A stretch of DNA of 64,000 nt. Origin: AP-15 sp963735445. Its GTDB lineage: Bacteria > Pseudomonadota > Alphaproteobacteria > ATCC43930 > CGMCC-115725. The DNA lies in NCBI GenBank assembly GCA_963735445.1, contig CAVTLC010000044.1, positions 93,815 through 157,814 on the forward strand, given 5' to 3'. Every line of letters starts with the position of its first letter. Position 1 is the stretch's first letter. Under the pieces are notes generated by a model. That model did no database searches. It was given only the letters and a program-made list of their open reading frames with translations, and had not been told where the DNA came from. The position numbers and the translations under genes are program-made. Positions 27,674 to 37,260 of the stretch are shown one piece after another.

Positions 27674-28825
27674 ATGAATCGACAGCGTCGTTTTCTTATC
27701 CGAATGACGTTGTTCCTGGTGCTCGTCGCGGCATTGGCGGCAGCACTCGGGAAGTCGCTGTCGACCGCCTTTATGGGGAACCCGGCAGTCAACGGCGTCA
27801 TCCTCGGCATCCTGGTGGCGGGCATCGCGTACATTTTCCGCCAGGTGCTGATGCTCGAACCCGAGATCGAGTGGATCGAGGGGTTTCGGCAGCAGCAAGC
27901 GGGCGGCGATGAGCTGTTATCCGGCCGCGGCGGCGAACCGCGGCTGCTCGCACCGATGGCGCGCATGCTTGGAGCACGGCCGGGCGGGCGGGTCAGCCTG
28001 TCGACGAGTTCGTTGCAAACCCTGCTCGACGGCATTGGCTCGCGTCTCAACGAAACCCGCGAGACCTCGCGATACCTGATCGGCGTTTTGATTTTTCTCG
28101 GCCTGCTCGGCACCTTTTACGGGCTTCTGGAGACGGTGCGTTCGGTCGGTGGCGTGATCGGCGGGCTCAGCATCGGCGGTGGTGATCCCGCAAGTGCTTT
28201 CAACAACCTCAAACAGGGTCTCGAATCGCCGTTGGCGGGAATGGCGACTGCGTTCAGCGCATCGTTGTTCGGTCTGGCCGGCAGCCTCGTGTTGGGTTTT
28301 CTCGATCTGCAGGCGGGGCAAGCGCAAAACCGCTTTTACAACGATCTCGAAGAATGGCTGTCGAGCTTTACCCGGTTGTCGGGCGGGGTTCTGGGCGACG
28401 GCGGCGATGCGCCGATCCCGGTCTATATTCAAGCGTTGCTTGAACAGACCGCCGACAGCCTGGAGAATTTGCAGCGAATTCTCGCCCGTGGTGAGGAGAG
28501 CCGCATCGGCGCCAATTCGACCTTGGCGGCGTTGACCGACCGTCTCGGCATCCTCGGCGAGCAGATGAAGGCCGGTCAGATGCTGATGCTGCGGCTCGCC
28601 GAAAACCAAGTGGAACTGAAACCGGTTCTATCCCGTCTCGCCGATATTACCGATTCGAGCGGCAATGACGACGCGATGCGCAACCACCTCCGGAACATCG
28701 AGGCCTATACCGCGCGGCTGATCGAGGACACGGCGCAAGGCCGCGCGCAAAGCGTGCAGGAATTGCGTGGTGATATCCGCGTCTTGGCGCGCACCATCGC
28801 TGCCTTGGCCGAAGAACGGCGCTAA
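27674..28825 (+). CDS. MotA/TolQ/ExbB-like proton channel protein
   Basis: A 383-residue membrane protein with four spans: near residues 8-27, 38-58, 133-155 (YLIGVLIFLGLLGTFYGLLE) and 190-215 (AGMATAFSASLFGLAGSLVL). The third and fourth spans carry the small-residue, Thr-containing pattern of the TolQ/ExbB/MotA core. A long soluble helical tail of about 160 residues follows, ending QSVQELRGDIRVLARTIAAL. The next gene, 36 bases downstream, encodes a MotB/OmpA-like partner, so the two should form a proton-driven stator-like unit that spans to peptidoglycan. It is not a flagellar MotA by context. Confidence 0.82.
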   Translation: MNRQRRFLIRMTLFLVLVAALAAALGKSLSTAFMGNPAVNGVILGILVAGIAYIFRQVLMLEPEIEWIEGFRQQQAGGDELLSGRGGEPRLLAPMARMLGARPGGRVSLSTSSLQTLLDGIGSRLNETRETSRYLIGVLIFLGLLGTFYGLLETVRSVGGVIGGLSIGGGDPASAFNNLKQGLESPLAGMATAFSASLFGLAGSLVLGFLDLQAGQAQNRFYNDLEEWLSSFTRLSGGVLGDGGDAPIPVYIQALLEQTADSLENLQRILARGEESRIGANSTLAALTDRLGILGEQMKAGQMLMLRLAENQVELKPVLSRLADITDSSGNDDAMRNHLRNIEAYTARLIEDTAQGRAQSVQELRGDIRVLARTIAALAEERR

Positions 28826-28861
28826 CCCCGAGCTTCTATTCTCCGAGCTTACATTCCCACC

Positions 28862-29941
28862 ATGGCCATCGCTCCGCGAAACTCCCGGCGACCGAGCATC
28901 GATATCTGGCCCGGCTTTGTCGATGCGCTGTCGCAATTGCTGATGGTGATCATCTTTATCCTGCTGGTGTTCACCGCCGGGCAGTTCTACTTGTCGGCGG
29001 CGCTATCCGGGCGCGAGGAGGCGCTGCACAAATTGCAGCAGCAGGTCGATGCGCTCGCCAATCTCTTATCGCTCGAACGCACTACCAATACCGATCTAAA
29101 AGCGGCCTCCGCCAAACTCGATGCGCAGCTCAAGAGCGCCCAGGCAGAGCGCGATCGACTGAACGCGCAAGTGACGAACCTGAGCGCCAAGGCAAACGAG
29201 GCGGCCCAGCTAAGGGAAAGATCGGCCGAACTCGAAGCCAGCCTCGGCGCCGAGCAGCAACAAGCGACGATCAACCAAAAAGCGCTCGCGAACGAGAAAT
29301 CGGTCAGCAGCGAGGCGCTCGCCAAGGTCGATTTGTTGAACCAACAGATTGCCGCGTTGCGTCAGCAGCTGGCAGCGATCGCCGCGGCCCTCGATATTTC
29401 CGAGAAGAAGGTCAAGTCACAGCAGACCCAGATCGCCGATCTCGGGCAAAAGCTCAACGTCGCGCTCGCCAGCAAGGTCGAGGAGCTCGCGCGTTACCGC
29501 TCGGAGTTTTTCGGACGTCTGAACGAGATCCTTGGCAATCGTCCCGACATCAGGGTCGTCGGAGACCGCTTTGTCTTTCAGTCGGAAGTTCTGTTCGCGC
29601 CGGGCAGCGCCGACCTGACCGACGCCGCCAAAAAAGATCTCGATCCGGTTATCGAGGCACTGAAACAGATCGCCGCCAAGATCCCGCACGACATAAACTG
29701 GATATTGCTGGTCAGCGGCCACACCGACCACCGTCCGATTAATACCCCGCTATTCGCGTCGAATTGGGAATTGTCGACGGCACGCGCGCTGTCGGTCGTT
29801 CGCTATGCGATTAGCAAGGGAATTCCGGCCGATCGGCTCGCGGCAGCTGGCTTTGCCGACACCCAGCCGATCGATACCGGCACCTCGCCCGCGGCCTATG
29901 CCAAGAACCGGCGCATTGAATTGAAGCTGACCGAGCGCTGA
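28862..29941 (+). CDS. MotB/OmpA-like peptidoglycan-binding protein with coiled coil
   Basis: A 359-residue inner-membrane-anchored protein. The N-terminus reads IDIWPGFVDALSQLLMVII; Asp21 sits where MotB carries its proton-binding Asp, just before a single span (residues 22-44). Residues about 48-215 are a long Ala/Gln/Glu-rich coiled coil. The C-terminal third is an OmpA/MotB domain with LVSGHTDHRPI and NRRIELKL. This matches the partner role for the channel protein upstream. The conserved Asp suggests an active proton path. Related pairs occur widely in alphaproteobacteria with unclear function. Confidence 0.86.
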   Translation: MAIAPRNSRRPSIDIWPGFVDALSQLLMVIIFILLVFTAGQFYLSAALSGREEALHKLQQQVDALANLLSLERTTNTDLKAASAKLDAQLKSAQAERDRLNAQVTNLSAKANEAAQLRERSAELEASLGAEQQQATINQKALANEKSVSSEALAKVDLLNQQIAALRQQLAAIAAALDISEKKVKSQQTQIADLGQKLNVALASKVEELARYRSEFFGRLNEILGNRPDIRVVGDRFVFQSEVLFAPGSADLTDAAKKDLDPVIEALKQIAAKIPHDINWILLVSGHTDHRPINTPLFASNWELSTARALSVVRYAISKGIPADRLAAAGFADTQPIDTGTSPAAYAKNRRIELKLTER

Positions 29942-30027
29942 TCTGCCGCAATCGCCAAGGTTCCGACACCCGAGGCTCTGGAGTAATATCCCGGGAACGG
30001 GTCCGGTTTTACAGACGGAGACCTCAA

Positions 30028-30312
30028 ATGCGCCATCTGGCGGTGGGACTTCTTTTGATGCTTGGCATGGCCGCTCCGCATTTCGCGTGGGCGGACAGTC
30101 CGGCGAGCAGAAATTCATCGTCGTTCACGCTCAGCGCGACGACGAGCGATCAGTTGCGCGCACTGTTTCGGAACCTCGATCTCCATTTAATTGCCAAGGC
30201 CAATGCGGCCGAGTGCAAGGACGAAGGCGAAATTTGCAAGACCAATGCCGATTGCTGCTCGGGGCTCGAATGCAGCGGCGACCCGCAAACGACCTGCCGG
30301 CCGGAGGAGTAA
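30028..30312 (+). CDS. Small exported protein with inhibitor-cystine-knot (knottin) cysteine pattern
   Basis: A 94-residue protein with a signal peptide (LAVGLLLMLGMAAPHFAWA, cleavage near residue 22), a 38-residue spacer and a compact C-terminal domain with six cysteines at 63, 70, 76, 77, 82 and 90. The spacing is C-x6-C-x5-CC-x4-C-x7-C, the classic framework of knottin peptides such as spider and cone-snail toxins. The domain is rich in Asp and Glu rather than basic residues. A GGAGACC site precedes the ATG. It follows the MotB-like gene by 86 bases on the same strand. Function unknown; a protease inhibitor, binding module or secreted effector are all possible. Confidence 0.75.
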   Translation: MRHLAVGLLLMLGMAAPHFAWADSPASRNSSSFTLSATTSDQLRALFRNLDLHLIAKANAAECKDEGEICKTNADCCSGLECSGDPQTTCRPEE

Positions 30313-30362
30313 GTTCGGGCGACCAAAAGGACACTCGAGCCGGGCACTAGCGCAGCGCAGGC

Positions 30363-31613
30363 CTAGTCGAGCACGATCTTGGACCCATTGCCGCCGTTAA
30401 GCAGTCGGCGGAGGTGGAAGCCGACGAGATGATCCTCGCTGTGCAGCCCGAGAAGCGCCGCGAAAGCCGGCATCGCCATTGGATCCTCGGCCTCGAGCTT
30501 GGCAAAGGCATCGAGATAGGCTTGCGTTACTGCCCCGTCATAGACCTCATCGGCGAGCGGCTCGAATGCGCGCAACGGTCCCTTGCGTCCTCGCAATATC
30601 AGATCCCCGATCGGGCGTCCTTTGAACCCGGGCACTCGGCTGGCGACACTCTCGCCGACGCAGATACGCGTGCCCAGCGGTTTGTTGGCGGCTTCGAGCC
30701 GCGCCGCGGTGTTGATCGTGTCGCCATAGGCGGTGTAGTCGAAGAATTTGCCGCCGCCAAAATTGCCGACGATCGCGGGCCCTGCTTCGAGGCCTAGGCG
30801 CGTCACGCCGAGCCCGATGCCGCGCTCGAGCCATCGTGAGCGGAAAATTTGGGCATAGGCATCGAGCTCGAGCGCACAGGCGACGCCGCGCGCCGCGTGA
30901 TCCGGCTGATCGGCTGGGGCCCCGAACAGAACATGCATCGCGTCGCCGACGATTTTTACGACGGTGCCGCCATGGGCGAAGACGATGTCGGTCATGCCGC
31001 CGAGATAGTCGTTCAATAGAGGGGCTATGATTTCGAGATCGAGTGTCTCCACCATCGAGGTAAATTCGGCAATGTCGCTAAACAACGAAGTAATCTCGCG
31101 CCGCTGACCGCCGAGATCGACCGCGTCGGGATCGCCTGCCAGCCGCTCCGCAAGGTTGGGCGAGAAATAACGCGACAACAAGGCATGGGCGCGTTCGGCC
31201 GCGGCCTGTCGACGTTTCGCCTCGCGCAGCCGTTCGATATGAGCGAGCGTCTTTCTGATTGTGGTTTCAAGATCAGCGAAATCGATCGGCTTGGTAATGA
31301 AATCGAACGCCCCGCGGTTCATTGCGGTGCGAATATTCGCCATGTCTCCATAAGCCGAGACGATAACAGTCGAGAGCGGGTCGTCGGTCTCCTGGATCCT
31401 TTGCAATAAGGTCAGGCCATCCATTCGAGGCATGTTGATGTCGCTGAGGACCATGTCGAAATCATCGCCATTGGCGATCATGTCGAGCGCCTCGACGCCG
31501 TCACGGGCAAAGCGAAAACCGAATTCGCCGCCACGGATCTGCCGGCGAAACCGCTGCTGGACCAGAACTTCGAGATCGGGCTCGTCATCGACCACGAGGA
31601 TTGTCGCAGTCAT
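30363..31613 (-). CDS. Response regulator with adenylate/guanylate cyclase output domain
   Basis: A 416-residue protein. Residues 1-130 are a receiver domain with VVDDEPD, the phospho-acceptor Asp58 in VLSDINMPRMDG, and Lys in FITKPID. A linker leads to a class III cyclase domain from about residue 165: SLFSDIAEFTSMVE (metal Asp), IVGDAMHVLFG (second metal Asp) and FDYTAYGDTINTAARLE. Phosphorylation would switch cyclic nucleotide synthesis. Its ATG overlaps the TGA of the kinase gene (ATGA), so kinase and cyclase are translated together and are almost certainly cognate partners. cAMP rather than cGMP is the likely product but is inference. Confidence 0.9.
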   Translation of the reverse strand: MTATILVVDDEPDLEVLVQQRFRRQIRGGEFGFRFARDGVEALDMIANGDDFDMVLSDINMPRMDGLTLLQRIQETDDPLSTVIVSAYGDMANIRTAMNRGAFDFITKPIDFADLETTIRKTLAHIERLREAKRRQAAAERAHALLSRYFSPNLAERLAGDPDAVDLGGQRREITSLFSDIAEFTSMVETLDLEIIAPLLNDYLGGMTDIVFAHGGTVVKIVGDAMHVLFGAPADQPDHAARGVACALELDAYAQIFRSRWLERGIGLGVTRLGLEAGPAIVGNFGGGKFFDYTAYGDTINTAARLEAANKPLGTRICVGESVASRVPGFKGRPIGDLILRGRKGPLRAFEPLADEVYDGAVTQAYLDAFAKLEAEDPMAMPAFAALLGLHSEDHLVGFHLRRLLNGGNGSKIVLD

Positions 31614-33688
31614 CCGTGCCCGCCTCCGGCACTAGCGCTGGCCATCATCCGCCGCGGCAAAGTCAGAATAAATTCGGTGAACGCGCCGGCTTCGGTTTCG
31701 ACATCAAAGCTCCCGCCATGCTGTTTTACGATAATGTCGTGGCTCAGCGATAGGCCGAGACCGGTCCCCTCGCCCGCCGGTTTTGTCGTAAAAAATGGAT
31801 CGAAGATCTTGGCTCGCACCGCTTCCGGAATGCCGGTGCCGTTATCGTGTACCCGGATTTCGACTCGATCCCCAGCGGCCCGGGTGGTGACCGACAATGT
31901 CGGCGCGTAGCCGGAATCGTGGCCATCCTGGGCGCGCTGGCGCACTGCGTAAAAGCCGTTGGAGAACAGGTTCAGAAGCACCCGCGTCAGCTCCTGCGGA
32001 TTGACCTCGATTTCGCCGACAGCGGGATCGAGTTCGCGACGTAACGTGACGTTAAAGTCCGCATGCTCGGCGCGCGCACCATGATAAGCGAGATTGAGCG
32101 CTTCTTCGACGAGAGCATTCAGGTTTACCGCGCGGCGCTCTCCGGCATCGGCTCGGGAATGCATCAGCATGTTTTTAACGATGCTGTCGGCGCGCTTACC
32201 GTGCTCGACGATTTTCCCCAAATTACCGCTCAATGTCTCAGCCAGATCCTCAATCTCGGCCCGCGTTTCGTCAGAAAGAACGGTACCCTCAGCTGTTAAT
32301 ACCCCCTGCAGTTCAGCGATCAATTCCCCCGAAAGCTCAGCAAAATTATTGACGAAGTTGAGCGGGTTCTTGATCTCGTGCGCAATACCGGCCGTGAGCT
32401 GGCCGAGCGCGGCGAGTTTTTGGGTTTCCACCAGCCGATCTTGGGCTTGCCGCAGATCGGCAAGTGCATGCTCCGCAGCGAGCCGCGCCTCGCGCGCGGT
32501 CTGCTCACTGGCCTGCAGCGCCTCGGTGCGGGCTTCGACCTTGGCTTCGAGCGTTTCATAGGATTCTCGTATCTTGGCCGCCATTTGGTTGAACCGTTCG
32601 GCCAAAATCTCGATTTCGTCGCCAGTATGAATTTCGATCGGCGCGCCATGCTCGCCCGAACCGAGCCGGTCAGCGCCGTCCTGCAGCCGCCGGATCGGCA
32701 CCACCATCCGTCGCGCCAGGATCGTGCCTAACCCCACCGCCAGTAGCAATCCGACAGCCAGCAAGGCCGCAACCCGATACAGGGAGGCGTAAACCGGCGC
32801 CAACGCTTCGCGCAGCGGCAGCTCGACAAAAACAATCCAATCGAGCCGCGGCACCGGCGCAAACACGCTCAAGACCTTAACACCATTGGGCTCTACAGCG
32901 ATGTTCGAAGGGTGCGCCGGACCCTGACCGCGCAAGCTTGCCAGCGCTTCGGCCACGTGCGGTTTATGGGACCAGTCGGTATCGCGCAGCACAAGACTGA
33001 GATCGGGATCGGCGATCAGCCGGCCGCGCCTATCAACGACGTAGGCATAGCCGGTGCGCATCACCTGCGTCGAGTTAATCAAGTCCCAAATGAACTTTAG
33101 ATTTACCTCGGCAACGGTAACTCCGGCGTGATGCCCGGCATGCGCGACGGCAATCGTCATATAGGGTTCGGATTGATTACGAAAGTAAACCGGACTGAAC
33201 CACACACCCTTTGCCTCGGTTTCGGAAAACCGAGGGTCAGTGGAATAGTCGATGCCGCTCGCGACGGAATCGGGTGCGGTCCGTGAAAGCTTCAGCTGTT
33301 CCTTACCGGACCCGTCGATTTCGGCAACCTCGGAAATCGCCGGCACCTCGCGCAACAATCGGATCATATCGTAACGGCGCTGTTCAAGCGGCAGCGCATC
33401 CCACTGCCGAGGCGTCGTCCAGCCAAGCTGTCGCTCGATATCCGACACGAATTCCTCGATACGACCCGCAGCGCCGTTGGCTTTCTCCTGTTGGATCCGG
33501 ACCGCTACGGCTTCGGCTTGCTCGTAGCCGAGCCACATATCGAGCCCGGCGCTCACCGCCAAGACGAGGCAGACAAGCCCGATAAAGGCGAGCGCCAGCT
33601 TGACCGTGAGCCCGAGCCGAAAGCGCCGCGGCGTGAACGGGACGGCTGTTCCGGCCAGCTCGAATGCGGGGTCGTTCTTTACGACCAA
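31610..33688 (-). CDS. Membrane sensor histidine kinase with Cache and HAMP domains
   Basis: A 692-residue kinase: TM1 near residues 30-52, a periplasmic double-Cache-like domain of about 250 residues (YSTDPRFSETEAKGVWFSPV, AYVVDRRGRLIADPD), TM2 (LLAVGLLLAVGLGTILA), HAMP (VPIRRLQDGADRLGSG), a coiled coil, HisKA with the phospho-acceptor His in GIAHEIKNPLNFVNNF, and an ATPase domain (DNGTGI, FFTTKPAGEGTGLGLS). No receiver is attached; the partner receiver is in the overlapping cyclase gene. The upstream gene, 16 bases away, encodes an orphan binding protein that could present a ligand to the Cache domain. Confidence 0.9.
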   Translation of the reverse strand: MVVKNDPAFELAGTAVPFTPRRFRLGLTVKLALAFIGLVCLVLAVSAGLDMWLGYEQAEAVAVRIQQEKANGAAGRIEEFVSDIERQLGWTTPRQWDALPLEQRRYDMIRLLREVPAISEVAEIDGSGKEQLKLSRTAPDSVASGIDYSTDPRFSETEAKGVWFSPVYFRNQSEPYMTIAVAHAGHHAGVTVAEVNLKFIWDLINSTQVMRTGYAYVVDRRGRLIADPDLSLVLRDTDWSHKPHVAEALASLRGQGPAHPSNIAVEPNGVKVLSVFAPVPRLDWIVFVELPLREALAPVYASLYRVAALLAVGLLLAVGLGTILARRMVVPIRRLQDGADRLGSGEHGAPIEIHTGDEIEILAERFNQMAAKIRESYETLEAKVEARTEALQASEQTAREARLAAEHALADLRQAQDRLVETQKLAALGQLTAGIAHEIKNPLNFVNNFAELSGELIAELQGVLTAEGTVLSDETRAEIEDLAETLSGNLGKIVEHGKRADSIVKNMLMHSRADAGERRAVNLNALVEEALNLAYHGARAEHADFNVTLRRELDPAVGEIEVNPQELTRVLLNLFSNGFYAVRQRAQDGHDSGYAPTLSVTTRAAGDRVEIRVHDNGTGIPEAVRAKIFDPFFTTKPAGEGTGLGLSLSHDIIVKQHGGSFDVETEAGAFTEFILTLPRRMMASASAGGGHG

Positions 33689-33704
33689 GAAACGCCAGCT
33701 CCTT

Positions 33705-34688
33705 TTACTCGATCACGTCATCGGCTTGCGCCAGCAGCGACGGCGGCATCGTCAGGCCGATTTTCTTGGCGGTCTGAAGATTGATCGCGAGCACAAACCG
33801 GCTCGGTGTCTCGAGCGGAAGTTGGCCCGGATCGGCGCCCTTCAGGATGCGTACCGCAAGTTCGGCGGCGCGATCGAACATCTCGGTGACATCGGGACCA
33901 TACGACATCAACCCGCCTTCCCGCACCAACGAGTCGTATTCGAAGACCGCTGGGATCTTGTGCTCGCCGGCAAAGTCGATAACACGTTTACGGTTTAGGG
34001 TCGTCAGCACGTCGCTGACCATCAGGATCGCATCCGGCGGCTTCTGTATCATTCTCGCGAATGCCTCGTCGAACCCCTCCGGGGCATGCACGCCGAGTGA
34101 TACCACGTCCAGGCCGAGGCCGCGCGCCTGCTCTTCTGCCGCCTTGTAGCGCAGAGACATGCCGACATCCTCTTCGTTCCACAGCATCGCTACCCGATGC
34201 ACGCTCGGCACCGCCGCTTTCAGCAGAGATAGCCGCTTGGCCGAAAGCTCCGCGGCAATTTCAGATAGCCCAGTAACGTGGCCGCCGGGCTGCGAAAAGC
34301 TCGTGACAAGCCCGTCCTCGACCGGGTCGCCGGCACGGACCACGACGACCGGCAAACTCGTATGCTGCTTGGCGGCGAGCGAGGCTGGATAGCCACTGGC
34401 AATAACGATCGCGACCTTGCTAGCGACCAGCTCATCAAGGAGTTGTGGTAGGCTGTCGAGCTTGCCGTGTGCCGCCCGTCGTTCAAACGCCAGATTCCGG
34501 CCGAGCACCAACCCGTGGCGGGCAAAGCCGCGGATCAGCCCGGCGCCGAACGGGCTTTGATCGGTAGGCTCGGGCCCGGTTGAAAGGAGACCGACGCGAT
34601 AAATTTGGATCGGCGTGTCGGCCCCAGCCGGGCTGGCGCTGGCAACAAAAATTAAAATCAACAGAACCAAAAAAGCAGGCGATCTCAT
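33705..34688 (-). CDS. Orphan ABC-type substrate-binding protein (ABC_sub_bind, TrpX-like)
   Basis: Start chosen at 34688, because it gives a good signal peptide (FLVLLILIFVASASPAGA) and 327 residues, the usual size; codons further upstream are not protein-like. The family pattern is clear: IYRVGLLSTGPEP, a GLIRGFARHGLVLGRNL block, VVRAGDPVEDGLVTSFSQPG and a C-terminal VLAINLQTAKKIGL. No permease or ATPase gene is nearby. It leads an operon with a Cache kinase and a REC-cyclase, so a sensory rather than transport role is likely (inference). Confidence 0.87.
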   Translation of the reverse strand: MRSPAFLVLLILIFVASASPAGADTPIQIYRVGLLSTGPEPTDQSPFGAGLIRGFARHGLVLGRNLAFERRAAHGKLDSLPQLLDELVASKVAIVIASGYPASLAAKQHTSLPVVVVRAGDPVEDGLVTSFSQPGGHVTGLSEIAAELSAKRLSLLKAAVPSVHRVAMLWNEEDVGMSLRYKAAEEQARGLGLDVVSLGVHAPEGFDEAFARMIQKPPDAILMVSDVLTTLNRKRVIDFAGEHKIPAVFEYDSLVREGGLMSYGPDVTEMFDRAAELAVRILKGADPGQLPLETPSRFVLAINLQTAKKIGLTMPPSLLAQADDVIE

Positions 34689-34837
34689 TGTTGACCCCAA
34701 CGCGCTGGCGCGGTGACGATACGATCCGCGTCGAACTCTACCAAGCGGCTCGTGGACAAGATGCCGTGATCGGGAACATTGATATCTGGTCTCGCTAAGA
34801 TGCGCCTTGCCGCGAAAAAAGGAAGAGAGCCGGCTCG

Positions 34838-36356
34838 ATGACCGGATCAACCTATATTCTGGCGATCGACCAAGGGACGACCAGCACGCGCGCGATTTTA
34901 TTCGATGCGTCGGGCGAGATCTGCGCGACCGCGCAGATCGAATTGACCCAGCACTACCCAAAACCGGGCTGGGTTGAGCACGATCCCGAAGAGATTTGGC
35001 GCGCTGTGGTGACCACCGGCCGCGAGGTTTTGGCCGCGGCAGACGGACCGATTGCTGCGATCGGTATCGCCAATCAGCGCGAGACGACCATCCTATGGGA
35101 ACGGGCGACCGGCCGGCCACTCTACAACGCGATTGTCTGGCAGGACCGGCGTACCGCCCAAATTTGTGCCGGCTGGCAGCAGGATGGGCTGGGCGAGATC
35201 GTCCAAGGTCCGCACCGGCCTGATCATCGACCCCTATTTCTCGGCTTCCAAGATCCGCTGGCTGCTCGACCATATCCCCGGCCTGCGTCGTCGCGCCGAG
35301 GGCGGCGAGATTGCTTTCGGCACGATCGACAGCTTTCTGCTGTGGCGGTTGACCTCAGGTAAACATCACGCGACCGACGTCACCAACGCGGCGCGCACGA
35401 TGCTGTTCGATATCCAGCGCTTCGATTGGGATCCGGAATTGCTCGACAGGTTCGCGATCCCACGCGCGATCTTGCCGGAGGTACGCGACACCGGCGCCGA
35501 ATTCGGGCTGAGCGACCCGGCCATTTTTGGCGCCGCGATCCCAATCACCGCACTCGCCGGCGACCAGCAGGCGGCGCTGATCGGCCAGGGCTGCTTCCGC
35601 CCCGGCATGCTCAAATCCACTTACGGCACCGGGGCGTTTGCGCTGGTCAATGTCGGCACCGCACCCGTCGCATCACAGCACCGGTTGTTGACGACGGTCG
35701 GCTACCGACTCGCCGGCCGCACCTGTTATGCGCTCGAAGGCAGCATCTTTATCGCCGGGGCAGCAGTGCAGTGGCTGCGCGACCGACTGCGGATTATCGA
35801 CACCGCCGCCGACTCGAATGTGCTGGCCGAGCAAGCCGATCCGCGCCAGCGCCTCTATCTGGTGCCCGGTTTCGCCGGGCTCGGCGCGCCTTATTGGGCA
35901 GCGGAAGCGCGCGGCGCACTGATCGGGCTGACTGCCGAATGCGGGCCGGCCGAGATTGCCCGCGCCGCCCTCGAAGCGGTCGGCTATCAGACGCGCGATC
36001 TCGTCGCGGCGATGATCGCGGATGCGGGAATCGAAGTCGACACGTTGCGGGTCGATGGCGGCATGACCACCAGCGACTGGACGATGCAGTTTCTCGCCGA
36101 CATCCTGCCGGTATCAGTCGAACGGCCGGCCATTGTCGAAACCACCGCCTGGGGAGCGGCCTACGCGGCGGGGCTGATGCGTGGCGTCTACCCCGATCCG
36201 GAAACGATGGCCGATCGCTGGCAACCCGATCGCCGCTTTACGCCGCAAATGCCCGCTGCCGAACGCGAGGAACGCTATGCCGGTTGGCGCCGTGCGGTTG
36301 CCGGCGTGCTCGCCACGGTGCCGCCTTTGTCAGGAGATGCCGATGCCGAACGCTGA
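34838..36356 (+). CDS. glpK: Glycerol kinase (frameshifted as read)
   Basis: An FGGY-family kinase that phosphorylates glycerol with ATP. Frame 1 gives residues 1 to about 121 with ILAIDQGTTSTRAILFD. At about 35200, gtccaagg has one C too many, and the second frame carries on from VRTGLIIDPYFSASKIRWLL through YGTGAFALVNVGT to DGGMTTSDWTMQFLADIL. Removing the extra base gives 505 residues, the normal GlpK length. The downstream DUF5996 gene starts inside its last codons. No glpF or glpD is adjacent, which is unusual for a glycerol operon. Confidence 0.88.
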
Positions 36357-37260
36357 AATCTGGCCGAGCCTGCCCTTTACCGAATGGCGCGAGACTTGTG
36401 CGACCCTGCATATGTGGACCCAGATCATCGGCAAGATCCGGCTGGCGCAGGCGCCGCTGATCAATCATTGGTGGCAGGTCCCGCTCTACGTGACGAGCCG
36501 CGGGCTGACGACATCGCCTATCCCCTACGGCGAGCGCGCATTTGAGATCGGCTTCGACTTTATCGATCATCGTCTGACGATTGCGACCGGCGACGGCGCT
36601 GCAGAGGCGATTTCTTTGCGGCCGCAATCGGTCGCCGATTTTTACCGCGAGGTTATGCAGCGATTGCACGCGCTCGGGCTCGATATTCGTATCTGGACGA
36701 CGCCGGTCGAAATCGCCGATCCGGTTCCGTTCGAGCAGGACCGGACCCACGCCGCCTACGACCCCGATTACGCCAATCGGTTCTGGCGCGTGCTATTGCA
36801 GGCCGATCGCGTCTTCACCGCGTTTCGCGCCCGCTTTATTGGCAAAGTAAGCCCTGTGCATTTCTTTTGGGGCAGCTTTGATCTGGCGGTGACACGGTTT
36901 TCCGGCCGGCGCGCCCCGCCGCATCCCGGGGCGCCGAACATCGCCGACAAGGTCACGCGGGAGGCGTATTCGCACGAAGTCAGCAGCTGCGGCTTTTGGC
37001 CGGGCGGCCCCGGAATGGAGCAGCCGATATTCTACTCCTACGCCTATCCGCAGCCGGCCGGGTTTGCCGAAGCGCCAGTTCGGCCCGCGGAGGCCTCTTA
37101 TAACCGCGATTTCGGCGAATTCATCCTGCCCTATGAGGCGGTTCGTCGCGCCACAGCACCCGACGAGCCATTGCTCGACTTCCTGCAGAGTACGTACGAG
37201 GCCGCGGCCACGTTGGCGCAGTGGAACCGCGCCGAACTGGAGCGAGCTGCGGCACCGTGA
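36343..37260 (+). CDS. DUF5996 family protein
   Basis: ATG 36343 lies 14 bases inside the end of glpK, with an AGGAG site (caggagatg) in front. The 305-residue soluble protein matches DUF5996 by the N-terminal WPSLPFTEWRETCATLHMWT and by HFFWGSFDLAVTRFSGR in the middle, with a His/Trp-rich surface. Function unknown. It is coupled to glpK on one side and to the cupin gene (GTGA overlap) on the other, so the three are one operon. Confidence 0.85.
   Translation: MPNAEIWPSLPFTEWRETCATLHMWTQIIGKIRLAQAPLINHWWQVPLYVTSRGLTTSPIPYGERAFEIGFDFIDHRLTIATGDGAAEAISLRPQSVADFYREVMQRLHALGLDIRIWTTPVEIADPVPFEQDRTHAAYDPDYANRFWRVLLQADRVFTAFRARFIGKVSPVHFFWGSFDLAVTRFSGRRAPPHPGAPNIADKVTREAYSHEVSSCGFWPGGPGMEQPIFYSYAYPQPAGFAEAPVRPAEASYNRDFGEFILPYEAVRRATAPDEPLLDFLQSTYEAAATLAQWNRAELERAAAP

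Noticed and set aside
27674..29941. Zorya-type defence system
   Set aside because: The channel and OmpA-like proteins fit ZorA/ZorB in outline, but no ZorC, ZorD or ZorE gene is nearby and the neighbours are housekeeping or small genes.
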